A stretch of DNA of 64,000 nucleotides from Rhizobium sp. NFR03 (GTDB taxonomy: Bacteria; Pseudomonadota; Alphaproteobacteria; Rhizobiales; Rhizobiaceae). A program made the position numbers and the translations under genes. The first letter of the stretch is position 1. The number at the start of each line of letters is the position of its first letter. Positions 9,888-18,540 of the stretch are shown here, one piece after another. The stretch spans positions 62,001 to 126,000 of the forward strand of contig NZ_FOGR01000004.1 of assembly GCF_900111275.1 (NCBI RefSeq), given 5' to 3'. The notes beneath the pieces are model-generated. The model worked only from the letters and a program-made list of their open reading frames with translations, was not told the origin of the DNA and did no database searches.

Positions 9888-10814
9888 TCATTTCGTTGTG
9901 GCGAGAACCGCCTCGATCTCCTCACGCGACGGCATGGCCGGCGCCGTTCCGCGCCGCGTAACGGAAATGCCCGCCGTAGCACAGCCGAATCGTACGGCCT
10001 CCAACGGGCTGCGACCTGCCGAAAGTGCTGCCGAAAACCCGCCGACGAAAGCATCCCCCGCCCCGGTCGTGTCGACCACCTGTCCGACGCTGAAGACCGG
10101 GAGGTGCACGGATTGATGCGGTGAATGAAAAAGGACGCCACGACCGCCGAGCGTGATGACGGCCGCCCCGGCGCCACGCTTCAGGAGCGCATCCCCCGCG
10201 CGCCTCGCATCGTCGATCGTCTCGATACCAAAACCGACAAGCGCCGACGCCTCGGTTTCGTTGGGTATGATGTAGTCGGTCAAAGCATAGAGCTCGTCGG
10301 GAAATCTTTCGGCGGGCGCAGGATTGAAAACCGTGACGACGCCAGCACTCCGGGCGATATCGAGCGCGTGCTGCGCGGCGGCCACCGGCTGTTCCAACTG
10401 AGTGACGAAGATCGCAGACCGTTCGATGGTCGCCCGGGCAGCCTCTACATCCTCGACACCGATCGTACCGGCCGCGCCGGGATAGACGATGATGGCGTTA
10501 TCGCCGTTGATCTCGTTGACGTAGATGAAGGCCGCTCCCGTCGGCTCCGTATCCATCACGGTCAGAACCGGCGTGACGCCAGCATCTGCATAAGTTTTCT
10601 GCGCGAGTTCGCCGAATGTGTCGCGACCGATTTTCGATATGAAGGAGACCGCAGCACCGGCACGTGCTGCCGCAACCGCCTGGTTCGAACCCTTACCGCC
10701 CGGCCCGACCGCAAACCCGCTGCCACGGATCGTCTCGCCGACCATCGGCATCCGCGCGGCGAGATAGGCCGTGTCGGCTACGAAAATACCGAGAATGGAT
10801 ACGCCGCTCTTCAT
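9888..10814 (-). CDS. rbsK: Ribokinase (PfkB family)
   Basis: Phosphorylates ribose (or a related sugar) to the 5-phosphate with ATP; 308 aa, the usual length. The N-terminal PfkB signature GPGGKGSNQAVAAARAG lies at about residues 37-53. The C-terminal signature with catalytic aspartate, DTTGAGDAFVGG, lies at about 246-257. No ribose transporter is adjacent, so the natural substrate is not fixed by context. It is upstream of glpR on the same strand, 59 bp apart, with an inverted repeat between, so it is probably a separate unit or weakly coupled. Confidence 0.88.
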   Translation of the reverse strand: MKSGVSILGIFVADTAYLAARMPMVGETIRGSGFAVGPGGKGSNQAVAAARAGAAVSFISKIGRDTFGELAQKTYADAGVTPVLTVMDTEPTGAAFIYVNEINGDNAIIVYPGAAGTIGVEDVEAARATIERSAIFVTQLEQPVAAAQHALDIARSAGVVTVFNPAPAERFPDELYALTDYIIPNETEASALVGFGIETIDDARRAGDALLKRGAGAAVITLGGRGVLFHSPHQSVHLPVFSVGQVVDTTGAGDAFVGGFSAALSAGRSPLEAVRFGCATAGISVTRRGTAPAMPSREEIEAVLATTK

Positions 10815-10940
10815 CTGCCTTCTCCTCCCCTCTCATGTCCTGCCGTGCAGTTCTAGTGCGAGCGCGCAGTGAACGGCTTCTCCTCCCGCTCCCCTGCATT
10901 GGGTCCCGCAACCACAGAAGCCCGTCACAAGGGCTGCATC

Positions 10941-11174
10941 CTACCCCTTGTCGTTCATCGCGGCGCGCAGTGTCGCGTTCATCCGCTCCTGCCAGCCGGG
11001 GCCAGCGGACTGGAAATGCGCAAGGACATCGCTGTCGATCTTCAAGGTGACCATCTCGCGGGTCTTCGGAACAGCCTGGCGCTCCACAGCCGGCGCAATC
11101 GGCTTCTTGACGGGTTTGAACAGCGCTTCCGCTGCATCCTTGGCACTCATGGGCCGGCGGGGGGTGATCGCCAT
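10941..11174 (-). CDS. BrnA-like antitoxin family protein (orphan)
   Basis: A 77-aa basic protein. The C-terminal half (REMVTLKIDSDVLAHFQ..GWQERMNATLRAAM) matches the ribbon-helix-helix fold of BrnA/DUF4415 antitoxins, which bind DNA and neutralise a BrnT RNase toxin. The ATG at 11174 has GAGGA 8 bp upstream; another in-frame ATG at 11189 is possible. BrnT normally lies immediately upstream of BrnA, but no BrnT-like frame is visible on either side, so this is an orphan antitoxin or a stand-alone regulator. Confidence 0.7.
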   Translation of the reverse strand: MAITPRRPMSAKDAAEALFKPVKKPIAPAVERQAVPKTREMVTLKIDSDVLAHFQSAGPGWQERMNATLRAAMNDKG

Positions 11175-11591
11175 CGATCGTATCCTCATGTCGAATGGAA
11201 AACCTGACTCTATCAGCAATTTCGATCGGACGTGACGGAATCCGCACGGCTTTCCATGCGTCCACAAGCGATTTTCATGACAAGATCATCTGAATGCCTA
11301 AAACGCACACAGATCGCTCTTTGCACGGCGTCAACGCTGACATCGCGGAGGTTTACTGCAGTATTTCAGCGCTCCACTGCCGATTATCCGGCATGTTGTG
11401 GCAGCTAGCCGATCAGAAGCGTTTGACAAACGGCCTCTCCTGCCATAAAACATGCTCATCGATACTTTGTTTGCCGATCGTTTTTTTTGCTGCGCCTCGC
11501 GCCACGTGATAAAATCCCCTCTCAAAAGTCGACAAAAATCCCGTCATGCGTCGTATGATGGGCAACGAATATTGCACTGAAAGGGTTTATC
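11175..11591. other. Intergenic region upstream of the cold-shock gene
   Basis: This 417-bp stretch lies between the divergent brnA-like and csp genes. I see no convincing gene in it. It is AT-richer than its neighbours toward 11400-11520 and includes a run of eight T (about 11481-11488). It probably holds both promoters and a long csp leader. Confidence 0.5.
11423..11450 (+). promoter_or_regulatory. Possible sigma-70-type promoter for csp
   Basis: A perfect TTGACA (11423-11428) is followed after 16 bp by ATAAAA (11445-11450). Initiation just downstream would give a 5' untranslated leader of about 130 nt, as in cspA-type genes whose leaders act as RNA thermosensors. The -10 element is weak, so this is a candidate only. 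Confidence 0.35.
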
Positions 11592-11801
11592 ATGACCACA
11601 GGCACCGTAAAATGGTTCAATGCCACCAAGGGCTTCGGCTTCATTCAGCCTGACGATGGCTCGGCTGACGTTTTCGTTCACATTTCGGCCGTCGAACGCG
11701 CTGGCATGCGCGAAATCGTCGAAGGCCAGAAGCTCGGCTTCGAGCTTGAGAAGGACCGCAAGTCGGGCAAGATGTCCGCTGGTTCGCTCCAGGCGGCTTA
11801 A
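11592..11801 (+). CDS. Cold-shock domain protein (CspA family)
   Basis: A 69-aa single cold-shock-domain RNA/DNA chaperone. RNP1 (KGFGFIQ) is at residues 13-19 and RNP2 (VFVHIS) at about 27-32, both intact, with the usual N-terminal GTVKWFN. It binds single-stranded RNA and melts secondary structure. The ATG at 11592 follows GAAAGGG. A GC-rich hairpin with a T-run after the stop makes it a monocistronic unit. Rhizobia carry several paralogues, so no individual symbol is assigned. Confidence 0.95.
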   Translation: MTTGTVKWFNATKGFGFIQPDDGSADVFVHISAVERAGMREIVEGQKLGFELEKDRKSGKMSAGSLQAA

Positions 11802-11858
11802 GTCTTTCGCTCCCCTTGACCGCGGATGTACCGGCTCGGGAAGCATTAGATGGTGAAA

Positions 11859-11883
11859 GGTCAGGCGGATGCCTGGCCTTTTT
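11859..11883 (+). terminator. Intrinsic terminator after csp
   Basis: GGTCAGGC (11859-11866) pairs with GCCTGGCC (11871-11878) across a GGAT loop, with one G-U pair, and is followed by TTTTT (11879-11883). It lies 58 bp past the csp stop codon. Confidence 0.85.
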
Positions 11884-12100
11884 GCGTCGGCTGACAATCA
11901 CGATCGGCAGCGTTGGCGGGTTTTGCCAGCGGCGCATGTTCTTTCGCCCGACGCGTATTTGAGGCATGATGCGACGGCAGGTCCCTCATCGGGCTTTGCA
12001 AGGTCGCAGACCCGCAACTGGTGGGCTGTCGCAGATCCAGTCAGTGCAGAAAGACGCGGTAGCTTCGCTGCCATCGAGAAAGTAGAACAAGGAAGACACG

Positions 12101-12481
12101 TTGAGACACCCGAACGACAATGGCTTCAACGAACGCCGCAAGACGGCAATCGAAGCCAAGAAGCAGCTCCTCGCGAAGTTTGCTGCAGCCCCCAAGCCGA
12201 CAGATCCTGAAATGCAGGCCCAGCTTGCGGCCCGCGAAGCGACTGCAAAGGCTCGTGAAGAGCGCCGCGCAGAGCGCGAAGCCCTGAAGAAGGCCGAGAA
12301 TGAACGCCTGATGGCTGAGGCCGCAGAAGCGGCTGCGGCTGCAGAGGCTAACGAGCGCGCCGAAGCTGAAGCTCGCCAGGCAGAAGTCAACGACCGCGTT
12401 GCCCGCGTTGTGGCCGACGAGGCAGCACGCAAAGCCGAACGCGACCGCCGTTATGCGGCACGTAAAGCCCGCCAGGGTTGA
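12101..12481 (+). CDS. DUF6481 family protein (Ala/Glu/Arg-rich)
   Basis: A 126-aa highly charged protein, predicted almost wholly helical. Residues 55-120 are an alanine/glutamate/arginine coiled-coil-like run (EALKKAENERLMAEAAEAAA). The start is a TTG at 12101, supported by AAGGAAG about 7 bp upstream; no ATG is available near the conserved N-terminus MRHPNDNGFNERRK. Proteins of this type often lie next to cold-shock genes in rhizobia, as here. The function is unknown; the basic helical composition would suit RNA or ribosome binding, but that is a guess. Confidence 0.8.
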   Translation: MRHPNDNGFNERRKTAIEAKKQLLAKFAAAPKPTDPEMQAQLAAREATAKAREERRAEREALKKAENERLMAEAAEAAAAAEANERAEAEARQAEVNDRVARVVADEAARKAERDRRYAARKARQG

Positions 12482-12818
12482 TGCCCTGGCAATCGGACGA
12501 TGGCGGTGCGTTGCGCCGCCATCCCGAATTTGCCAATTTCCTACGCCGTGCCGAAAAAGCCGTGCCGACGCGCCACCCTCCCTTGATCGATCACGGTTGT
12601 CGGAGCTTTCAGCGCCCGACCGAAGATCCGGCAGGCCTTCGACCGCCGATGCCCTGACGATCGGCGCCATAACGCGAGATCGAAGGGCGCTTCGCGAGAC
12701 ACGCATGACGTACATTCTCTTTGGCGGGTGACCGCTTGCACCTGCCGTGCCCGTGAGATCGAGAGATCGTGGCCCATGTGAATGTGGGAGGGCGCATATC
12801 CCACTTGAAGGACCCGAA
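12482..12818. other. Intergenic region with a hairpin, no gene seen
   Basis: Between the DUF6481 gene and the next small gene. GATGGCGG (12499-12506) pairs with CCGCCATC (12516-12523), forming a GC-rich hairpin 18 bp past the stop but without a T-run; it is a possible terminator. Open frames here on both strands have no protein-like composition. Confidence 0.45.
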
Positions 12819-13112
12819 ATGACCGCTCTAACACTCACGCCGACGCAGATCCGCGGATTGAAGCTTGCCAAGGACGGCAATCTCTTCCCGCAGGAGACCA
12901 AGAAGTGGACGCACGAAAACGCCACCATCACCTATGCGAAGACAGACCGCTTCAAGGAACGCCCGCAGAAGATAAAGTTCGTAACGACGACGACGCTCGA
13001 CGAACTCCGTGGCATGGGCCTGCTGCGTGCGATCGAGGCTGACAGCGCGCCGCTGGAAACGCCGCATGAAATCACCATGGCCGGCAAGATCTGGCTGCTC
13101 CAGAATAAATAA
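12819..13112 (+). CDS. Conserved small protein of unknown function
   Basis: A 97-aa protein I do not recognise. It opens with TALTLTPTQIRGLKLAKDGNL, a helix-turn-helix-like or winged-helix-like beginning. Lysine/threonine-rich strands follow, then TTTLDELRGMGLLRAIE and a short aromatic end (MAGKIWLLQNK). The overall pattern resembles small wing-containing domains, where the LDELRGMGLL segment would be a helix, but there is no diagnostic motif. The ATG at 12819 has AAGGA 7-8 bp upstream. No signal peptide or membrane segment is visible. Confidence 0.7.
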   Translation: MTALTLTPTQIRGLKLAKDGNLFPQETKKWTHENATITYAKTDRFKERPQKIKFVTTTTLDELRGMGLLRAIEADSAPLETPHEITMAGKIWLLQNK

Positions 13113-13372
13113 TCGATAGTCCGCGATAACCCGAAACTGCGTGAGCACCGGCGTCCTTTGGCGTCGTCGGTGAGCGCATGCCTGCAAGGTTCTGCGCGTT
13201 CGAGATCATTCGCGGCCGTTTGGCGTGATTGTTGCTGGCGGCGCGTTCCGGCCTTGCCGGCGAGCGACCTTCGTTCATATAGGTAGTGGACGCGGCGCAT
13301 ATTTGCGCCTTGTCCAATATCGAAATATGCAACCAGCACCGAAGGCCCGGATATGATATCGCTCACGCATCC

Positions 13373-14407
13373 ATGGACGCGGCTGTGACGGCCTCCAGCG
13401 AAACCGATCGCCTCAAGCGACTTGGTTGGTCGGACACGTTCGCCGAACAACTCGCGCCTGATGAAAGCGATCTGCATATTCTGCGCGTCTCCTCCGTCCA
13501 TCGCTCGCGCGTCGACGTGATCGATGTGAACGGCGCCGCCGATGTCGTTCTGCCGCCAAATACGAACACCGCCGATTTTGCGGTCGGCGACTGGGTGCTG
13601 GCATCGCGTGTGAACGGTGACTTCGTGCGTCGGCTGGACCGCAAGACGGTTCTCCAGCGGCGAACAGAGGGCAGTCACGGGCAGCAACTCGCAGCCGCCA
13701 ATGTCGATACGCTGTTCATCGTCACATCCTGCAACGCCGACTTCAATCCGGCGCGGCTCGAGCGCTACCTCATCATGGCGAACCAGTCGGGAAGCCGGCC
13801 GGTCATCGTGTTGACCAAGGCCGATACTGTCGAGGATGCCGCGACCTATGAAGCCCAAGCGCGCGCGCTCCAGAGGGATCTGCCGGTCGTGGTTCTCAAC
13901 GCCCGCTCGCCCGACGCTTATTTGAAACTTGCTCCCTGGTGCGGCCCCGGCGAAACGGTTGCCCTTGTGGGCTCGTCAGGCGTCGGCAAATCGACGCTGG
14001 TCAACACGCTTGCGGGATCGACCGCGGAAGCGCAGCAAAAGACCGGAGAAATCCGCCAGCACGATGCTAAAGGTCGGCATACGACGACCGCGCGTTCGCT
14101 GCACCCCATCGCTGGCGGTGGCTGGGTGATCGACACGCCGGGCATTCGGACGCTCTATGTGAGCGACGTCACCGACGGCATCGACACCCTGTTTGCCGAA
14201 ATCACCGAACTCGCACCGCTTTGCCGCTTTCGAGACTGCACCCACCAGCACGAACCGGGATGCGCCGTTCAGGCAGCTATCGCAAGCGGCACGCTGGACG
14301 CCGCGCGCCTGGAGCGCTGGCGCGGGCTACTGGCCGAAAACCGGGAAAAAACGCCGGTTGCGAGCGGTCCGAAAGGCAACAAGATCTTTCGGAAGAAGAA
14401 ATACTAG
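13373..14407 (+). CDS. rsgA: Ribosome small-subunit-dependent GTPase A
   Basis: Circularly permuted GTPase that checks late 30S subunit maturation; 344 aa. An N-terminal OB-fold (about 35-115) is followed by GTPase motifs in the permuted order typical of RsgA: G4 LTKAD, then G1 GSSGVGKST, then G3 DTPG. The C-terminal zinc-binding region has CRFRDCTH..EPGC, the C-x4-C-x-H-x5-C arrangement expected. The ATG at 13373 is chosen because upstream in-frame sequence is not protein-like, although no strong ribosome-binding site is visible. The C-terminus is lysine-rich (FRKKKY), typical for rRNA contact. Confidence 0.93.
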   Translation: MDAAVTASSETDRLKRLGWSDTFAEQLAPDESDLHILRVSSVHRSRVDVIDVNGAADVVLPPNTNTADFAVGDWVLASRVNGDFVRRLDRKTVLQRRTEGSHGQQLAAANVDTLFIVTSCNADFNPARLERYLIMANQSGSRPVIVLTKADTVEDAATYEAQARALQRDLPVVVLNARSPDAYLKLAPWCGPGETVALVGSSGVGKSTLVNTLAGSTAEAQQKTGEIRQHDAKGRHTTTARSLHPIAGGGWVIDTPGIRTLYVSDVTDGIDTLFAEITELAPLCRFRDCTHQHEPGCAVQAAIASGTLDAARLERWRGLLAENREKTPVASGPKGNKIFRKKKY

Positions 14408-14450
14408 GCAGGTCTTGCCGCCGTTTACGGCAGCGAAAACCTGAAAGACC

Positions 14451-14485
14451 GCGACGCGCTTCAGGCCGCCGCTGAAACGCGTCGC
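14451..14485 (+). other. Strong 13-bp hairpin downstream of rsgA
   Basis: GCGACGCG (14451-14458) pairs with CGCGTCGC (14478-14485), and TTCAG (14460-14464) with CTGAA (14472-14476), with one C/A mismatch and a 7-nt loop. There is no T-run after it on the plus strand. It could end the rsgA message or be part of a structured leader for the small genes that follow. Confidence 0.5.
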
Positions 14486-14630
14486 GAAAGGCGATTTGAC
14501 AGGTCGCAGCGCATGCGCAACCCATTGCCAAGTCTGCGATATGGGCGCAAGATGAGGGCTTCGGCAGCACATGATGCGGGCGCTGCCGCTCGGGGTTATG
14601 AAACCCTGGCCCCAAGCAAAGGAGGACATC

Positions 14631-14759
14631 ATGTCTTCCACTTCAACCGCATTCGTTCCAACTGTCGCTTCCCAGACGGCTCTCTTCCTTGTGAAGGCAA
14701 CGCCCGTTCTGTCGTTGATCGTCATCACATACTGCTCGCTCATGGGTTTCGTCTGGTAG
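14631..14759 (+). CDS. 42-aa single-helix membrane peptide
   Basis: A tiny gene supported by an excellent ribosome-binding site: AAAGGAGGACATC directly before ATG 14631. The product has a polar Ser/Thr N-terminus (MSSTSTAFVPTVASQT), then one hydrophobic helix of about 22 residues (ALFLVKATPVLSLIVITYC) ending SLMGFVW. It would span the inner membrane once. The function is unknown. It is followed 35 bp later by another tiny gene with the same GGAGGACATCATG start context, so the two are probably co-expressed. Confidence 0.65.
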   Translation: MSSTSTAFVPTVASQTALFLVKATPVLSLIVITYCSLMGFVW

Positions 14760-14794
14760 ACCAGCCGACCCCGCAAACACTTTCGGAGGACATC

Positions 14795-14920
14795 ATGGCC
14801 AAAGGTCAAGTTCGCGGCAACAAGGAAACCCGCAAACCCAAGAAGGACAAGGCCGCCGCGGCTCCTGCGCCGACACTGGGTTCGCAGGTCAAGGCCGCAA
14901 CCTCAAGCAAGAAGAGCTGA
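14795..14920 (+). CDS. 41-aa basic lysine-rich small protein
   Basis: A tiny gene with CGGAGGACATC directly before ATG 14795. The product is strongly basic and low-complexity: MAKGQVRGNKETRKPKKDK, an alanine/proline linker, then QVKAATSSKKS. Its composition suggests nucleic-acid or ribosome binding and intrinsic disorder. Similar MAKGQ.RGNKE.KKPK peptides are, as far as I recall, widespread in alphaproteobacteria without known function. A GC-rich hairpin follows at 14931-14961. Confidence 0.7.
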   Translation: MAKGQVRGNKETRKPKKDKAAAAPAPTLGSQVKAATSSKKS

Positions 14921-15428
14921 ACGGCTCCCCCCGTGCCCGCTGCTCCTGCACAGCGGCACGGATGTTTGCATACCGAGCTGTCAAACTTTCTGGCAACCAG
15001 ATATCGGGCAGCAATAACAGGTTGCCGCACGCGCACCTGCCATTTGTCACGGACACTGGCAACAACATGTCGATACCGCCTCGCCTGAGCGGCCCTGCGC
15101 AGCCTGACAGCCTCCCGGCCACCTTTCTTCTCCTTCGTCTTGATCGGCAACGGCAATAGGTTGGGTAACTGCCCGCGCAGTTCTTGAGTCGCGCCGTGAA
15201 CAAGCGCCTTCGTCCTCCCGCCACCGATGAGAACTGCTCACGAAATATGCGTGACCGGATGAAAGTTTCAGCAGGCAGCCGAGATGTTCGGCATATTTTT
15301 ATCGGACGATAAATTTTTGACCTTTTGATAAATTTATTGCTGGTAGATTGGTTTTTTTCGGTGCAGCTTGCTGTCAACAAGGACCCGAGAGACCGGGTTC
15401 AAGCGGACAAAAACGAGGGGATCGCACC
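14921..15428. other. Intergenic region before the rut operon
   Basis: About 510 bp with no convincing gene. It starts with a hairpin, CCGTGC..CGCTG (14931-14942) against CAGCG/GCACGG (14951-14961), with a one-base bulge; this is a probable terminator for the small genes. From about 15290 it becomes AT-rich and contains a candidate RutR box (15317-15332), so the rut promoter should lie here. Confidence 0.5.
15317..15332 (+). promoter_or_regulatory. Candidate RutR operator
   Basis: TTGACCTTTTGATAAA agrees at 11 of 14 defined positions with the known RutR consensus TTGACCANNTGGTCAA. It lies 97 bp upstream of rutA in the AT-rich promoter region. RutR releases DNA when uracil or thymine is bound, which would suit control of this operon. 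rutR itself is not in the window. Confidence 0.5.
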
Positions 15429-16523
15429 GTGGAAATAGGCATTTTCATCCCGATCGGCAATAATGGCTGGCTGTTGTCGGAAAACGCTCCGCAGTACAAG
15501 CCGACCTTCGAGCTGAACAAGGAGATCACCCTGAAGGCCGAAAAGTACGGCCTCGATTTCGTGCTCTCCATGATCAAGCTCCGCGGCTTCGGTGGCAAAA
15601 CGGAATTCTGGGATCACAATCTGGAATCCTTCACGCTGATGGCAGGCCTTGCAGCCGTCACCACCCGCATCAAGCTGTTCGCCACGGCCGCCAGCCTCGT
15701 CATGCCGCCTGCCATCGTGGCACGCATGGCTTCGACCATCGACAGCATTTCCAACGGCCGCTTCGGTCTCAACCTCGTCACCGGCTGGCAGCGTCCGGAA
15801 TACTCCCAGATGGGCCTGTGGCCAGGCGACGAATACTTCTCCAAGCGTTACGAATATCTCGCGGAATATGCGACCGTGCTGCGCGACCTTTGGGAAACGG
15901 GAAGCAGCGACCTCAAGGGCGAATTCTTCCAGATGGACGACTGCCGCCTCTCCCCTCGCCCGCAGGCCGACATGAAGATCATCTGCGCCGGCTCCTCCAC
16001 CGCCGGTATGGATTTCTCGGCAGAGTATGCCGACTATAATTTCTGCTTCGGCGTCGGCGTCAACACACCGAAAGCTTTCGCGCCGGCCGCCGAACGCCTG
16101 ATCGCGGCAACGGAGAAGACAGGCCGGGACGTCTCGTCCTTCGTTCTCTTCATGATCATCGCGGACGAAACAGACGAAGCCGCCCGCGCCAAGTGGGAGC
16201 ATTATAAGGCGGGTGCGGACCAGGAAGCGATCCAATGGCTCGGCATTCAGGGCGCAGCTGACACGCGCTCCGGCACGGATACCAATGTCCGCCAGATGGC
16301 CGATCCGGTTTCCGCCGTGAACATCAACATGGGAACGCTGGTCGGCTCTTATGAAACGGTCGCTCGACTGCTGGACGAAGTGCCCACCGTTCCCGGAACC
16401 GGCGGGGTCTTGCTCACCTTCGATGACTTCCTGAAGGGCGTCGAGGATTTCGGGACGCGTATTCAGCCGTTGATGGCCTGCCGCCAGCATGTCAAGACGA
16501 TGACCATGGAGGCTGCACAATGA
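15429..16523 (+). CDS. rutA: Pyrimidine oxygenase RutA
   Basis: Flavin-dependent monooxygenase (364 aa) that opens the uracil ring between N3 and C4, giving a ureidoacrylate peracid. Luciferase-like fold throughout, with the RutA-specific blocks [34 protein letters not shown](R)PEY and [14 protein letters not shown]. The start is the GTG at 15429, preceded by GAGGGG; it gives an N-terminus [10 protein letters not shown] aligned with known RutA. It is the first gene of rutABCDF; its stop overlaps the rutB start (ATGA). Confidence 0.96.
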   Translation: MEIGIFIPIGNNGWLLSENAPQYKPTFELNKEITLKAEKYGLDFVLSMIKLRGFGGKTEFWDHNLESFTLMAGLAAVTTRIKLFATAASLVMPPAIVARMASTIDSISNGRFGLNLVTGWQRPEYSQMGLWPGDEYFSKRYEYLAEYATVLRDLWETGSSDLKGEFFQMDDCRLSPRPQADMKIICAGSSTAGMDFSAEYADYNFCFGVGVNTPKAFAPAAERLIAATEKTGRDVSSFVLFMIIADETDEAARAKWEHYKAGADQEAIQWLGIQGAADTRSGTDTNVRQMADPVSAVNINMGTLVGSYETVARLLDEVPTVPGTGGVLLTFDDFLKGVEDFGTRIQPLMACRQHVKTMTMEAAQ

Positions 16524-17263
16524 GCGAAACCCTGACCACCGCCGGTTACCAGCTGCCCCGCCGCCACGTGCAAAGCGTAACCGTTCCGGCACGCCCGGAG
16601 CCGATCAGCCTCAAGCCGAACGAAACGGCCGTTGTCGTCGTCGACATGCAGAATGCCTATTCCACAGAGGGTGGCTATGTCGATCTCGCGGGCTTCGACA
16701 TCGCCGGAGCCAAAGGCACCATCGCCAACATCAAGAAGACGCTGGACGCTGCCCGTGCGGCCGGTGTGCTCGTCGTCTACTTCCAGAACGGCTGGGACAA
16801 GGACTATGTCGAGGCCGGCGGCCCGGGTTCGCCGAACTGGCACAAGTCCAACGCACTGAAGACCATGCGTGCAAAACCGGAACTGCAAGGCCAGCTTCTC
16901 GCCAAGGGCACCTGGGATTACGCCATCGTGGATGAATTGCAGCCGCAGCCAGGCGATATCCTCGTGCCGAAAACGCGCTATAGCGGTTTTTTCAATACCA
17001 ACATGGACAGCGTGTTGCGGGCCCGCGGCATCCGCAATCTGGTCTTCGTTGGTATAGCCACCAATGTCTGCGTGGAAAGCTCGCTCCGTGACGCTTTCCA
17101 CCTCGAATATTTTGGCGTCATGCTGGAAGATGCGACGCATCATCTCGGACCGGAGTTCATACAGCAGGCGACGGTTTACAACGTCGAGAAATTCTTCGGC
17201 TGGGTTTCCACCGTCAACGATTTCTGCGGCGCGATTTCGCAAGTCGCACCCGATCAGGCCTGA
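16520..17263 (+). CDS. rutB: Ureidoacrylate amidohydrolase RutB
   Basis: Isochorismatase-like hydrolase (247 aa) that releases carbamate (then CO2 and ammonia) from the product of RutA. The catalytic triad is present: Asp42 (VVVDMQNAY), Lys151 ([10 protein letters not shown]) and Cys184 (IATNVCVES), with spacing equal to E. coli RutB Asp24/Lys133/Cys166. The start overlaps the rutA stop by 4 bp. Confidence 0.95.
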   Translation: MSETLTTAGYQLPRRHVQSVTVPARPEPISLKPNETAVVVVDMQNAYSTEGGYVDLAGFDIAGAKGTIANIKKTLDAARAAGVLVVYFQNGWDKDYVEAGGPGSPNWHKSNALKTMRAKPELQGQLLAKGTWDYAIVDELQPQPGDILVPKTRYSGFFNTNMDSVLRARGIRNLVFVGIATNVCVESSLRDAFHLEYFGVMLEDATHHLGPEFIQQATVYNVEKFFGWVSTVNDFCGAISQVAPDQA

Positions 17264-17304
17264 ACCTTTCACGCGCAACCATTCCGCTCGACCAAGGAGA
17301 CACC

Positions 17305-17688
17305 ATGCCGAAATCCATCATCGTCCCTGAAGGCACACACAAGCCGATCGCCCCGTTTTCTCCCGGCACGCTTGCCGATGGCGTTGTCTATGTCTCCGGC
17401 ACATTGCCCTTCGACAAGAACAACGATGTGGTTCACGTCGGCGACGCCGGCGCGCAGACCCGGCATGTGCTCGAAACCATCAAGTCGGTGATCGAGACAG
17501 CCGGCGGCACGATGGATGACGTGACGATGAACCACATCTTTATTACCGACTGGGCGAACTATCAGGCCGTCAATGCCGTCTATGCCGAGTATTTCCCCGG
17601 CGACAAGCCGGCCCGGTTCTGCATCCAGTGCGGTCTGGTGAAGCCGGACGCTTTGATCGAAATCGCGACCATCGCCCATATCGGCTGA
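17305..17688 (+). CDS. rutC: RidA-family protein RutC
   Basis: A 127-aa YjgF/YER057c/RidA-fold protein of the rut pathway, long annotated as aminoacrylate deaminase and later linked to 3-aminoacrylate handling. It has the family blocks [16 protein letters not shown] and [15 protein letters not shown] with the conserved arginine that binds the substrate carboxylate. CCAAGGAGACACC precedes the ATG. It lies 41 bp after rutB. Confidence 0.93.
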   Translation: MPKSIIVPEGTHKPIAPFSPGTLADGVVYVSGTLPFDKNNDVVHVGDAGAQTRHVLETIKSVIETAGGTMDDVTMNHIFITDWANYQAVNAVYAEYFPGDKPARFCIQCGLVKPDALIEIATIAHIG

Positions 17689-17739
17689 GGCAGGCCGAAC
17701 CACTTCGCCATCGGGCCCGGCATGAAAAGGGGCGGTTCC

Positions 17740-18540
17740 ATGCATTTCGAACTTCACGGCCGCACGGATGCGGACGCCCGTACCGTGCTGCTATCTTCGG
17801 GGCTTGGCGGGTCGGGCGCCTACTGGGCGGATCAGATACCGGCACTCGCCCCTCACGTCCGCGTCGTGACCTACGATCACCGGGGCACGGGCCGCACAGG
17901 CGGCGATGTGCCGGAGGCCGGCGGCATCGGCGCGATGGCGGATGACGTGCTGAAGATTCTGGACGCGCTCGGTATCGACAAGGTCGATTTCGTCGGTCAC
18001 GCCCTCGGTGGCTTGATCGGGCTCGATATCGCGCTTCGTCAGCCGAGCCGCATCGATCGGCTCGTCCTGATCAATGCGTGGAGCAAGGCTGATCCGCATT
18101 CCGGTCGCTGCTTCGACATCCGCATCGAGCTTCTCGAAAAGTCCGGCATTCCCGCCTTCATCAAGGCGCAACCGCTGTTCCTCTATCCCGCTGTGTGGAT
18201 GGCTGAGAGGCCGGAACGCATGGCAGCGGACGAGGCACATGGCATAGCGCATTTTCAGGGCAGGACGAATATTCTGCGCCGCATCGCGGCCCTTCGTGCC
18301 TTCGATATCGACGACAGACTTGCGGACATCACCCACGAAACGCTGGTGATGGCGACGAAGGACGACCTTCTAGTCCCCTGGACACGCTCGAACCGGCTGG
18401 TCGAGGGGCTTCCAAATGCCGTGCTGGACCTTGTCGATCATGGCGGTCACGCGGTCAACGTGGTCGATCCCGACCCGTTCAATCAGCGACTTCTTGAGTT
18501 TCTTGAACGTCCGGACGACACGAAAGCCAGCGCACCATGA
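17740..18540 (+). CDS. rutD: Alpha/beta-hydrolase-fold protein RutD
   Basis: A 266-aa alpha/beta-hydrolase-fold protein proposed to speed aminoacrylate hydrolysis to malonic semialdehyde. The nucleophile elbow reads VGHALGG, so alanine replaces the usual catalytic serine. This is a RutD family trait (E. coli RutD has VGHALG), not a local defect. The ATG at 17740 is preferred over 17722 because AAAAGGGGCGG precedes it. The stop overlaps rutF by 4 bp. Confidence 0.92.
   Translation: MHFELHGRTDADARTVLLSSGLGGSGAYWADQIPALAPHVRVVTYDHRGTGRTGGDVPEAGGIGAMADDVLKILDALGIDKVDFVGHALGGLIGLDIALRQPSRIDRLVLINAWSKADPHSGRCFDIRIELLEKSGIPAFIKAQPLFLYPAVWMAERPERMAADEAHGIAHFQGRTNILRRIAALRAFDIDDRLADITHETLVMATKDDLLVPWTRSNRLVEGLPNAVLDLVDHGGHAVNVVDPDPFNQRLLEFLERPDDTKASAP

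Noticed and set aside
12541-12834. Minus-strand frame of 97 codons in the intergenic gap
   Set aside because: It has no ribosome-binding site and an atypical composition, and it runs into the start of the well-supported 12819-13112 gene.
17980-18030. Loss of the catalytic serine in RutD as a damaged gene
   Set aside because: Alanine at this place (GHALGG) is normal for the RutD family, including E. coli, so it is not a local mutation.
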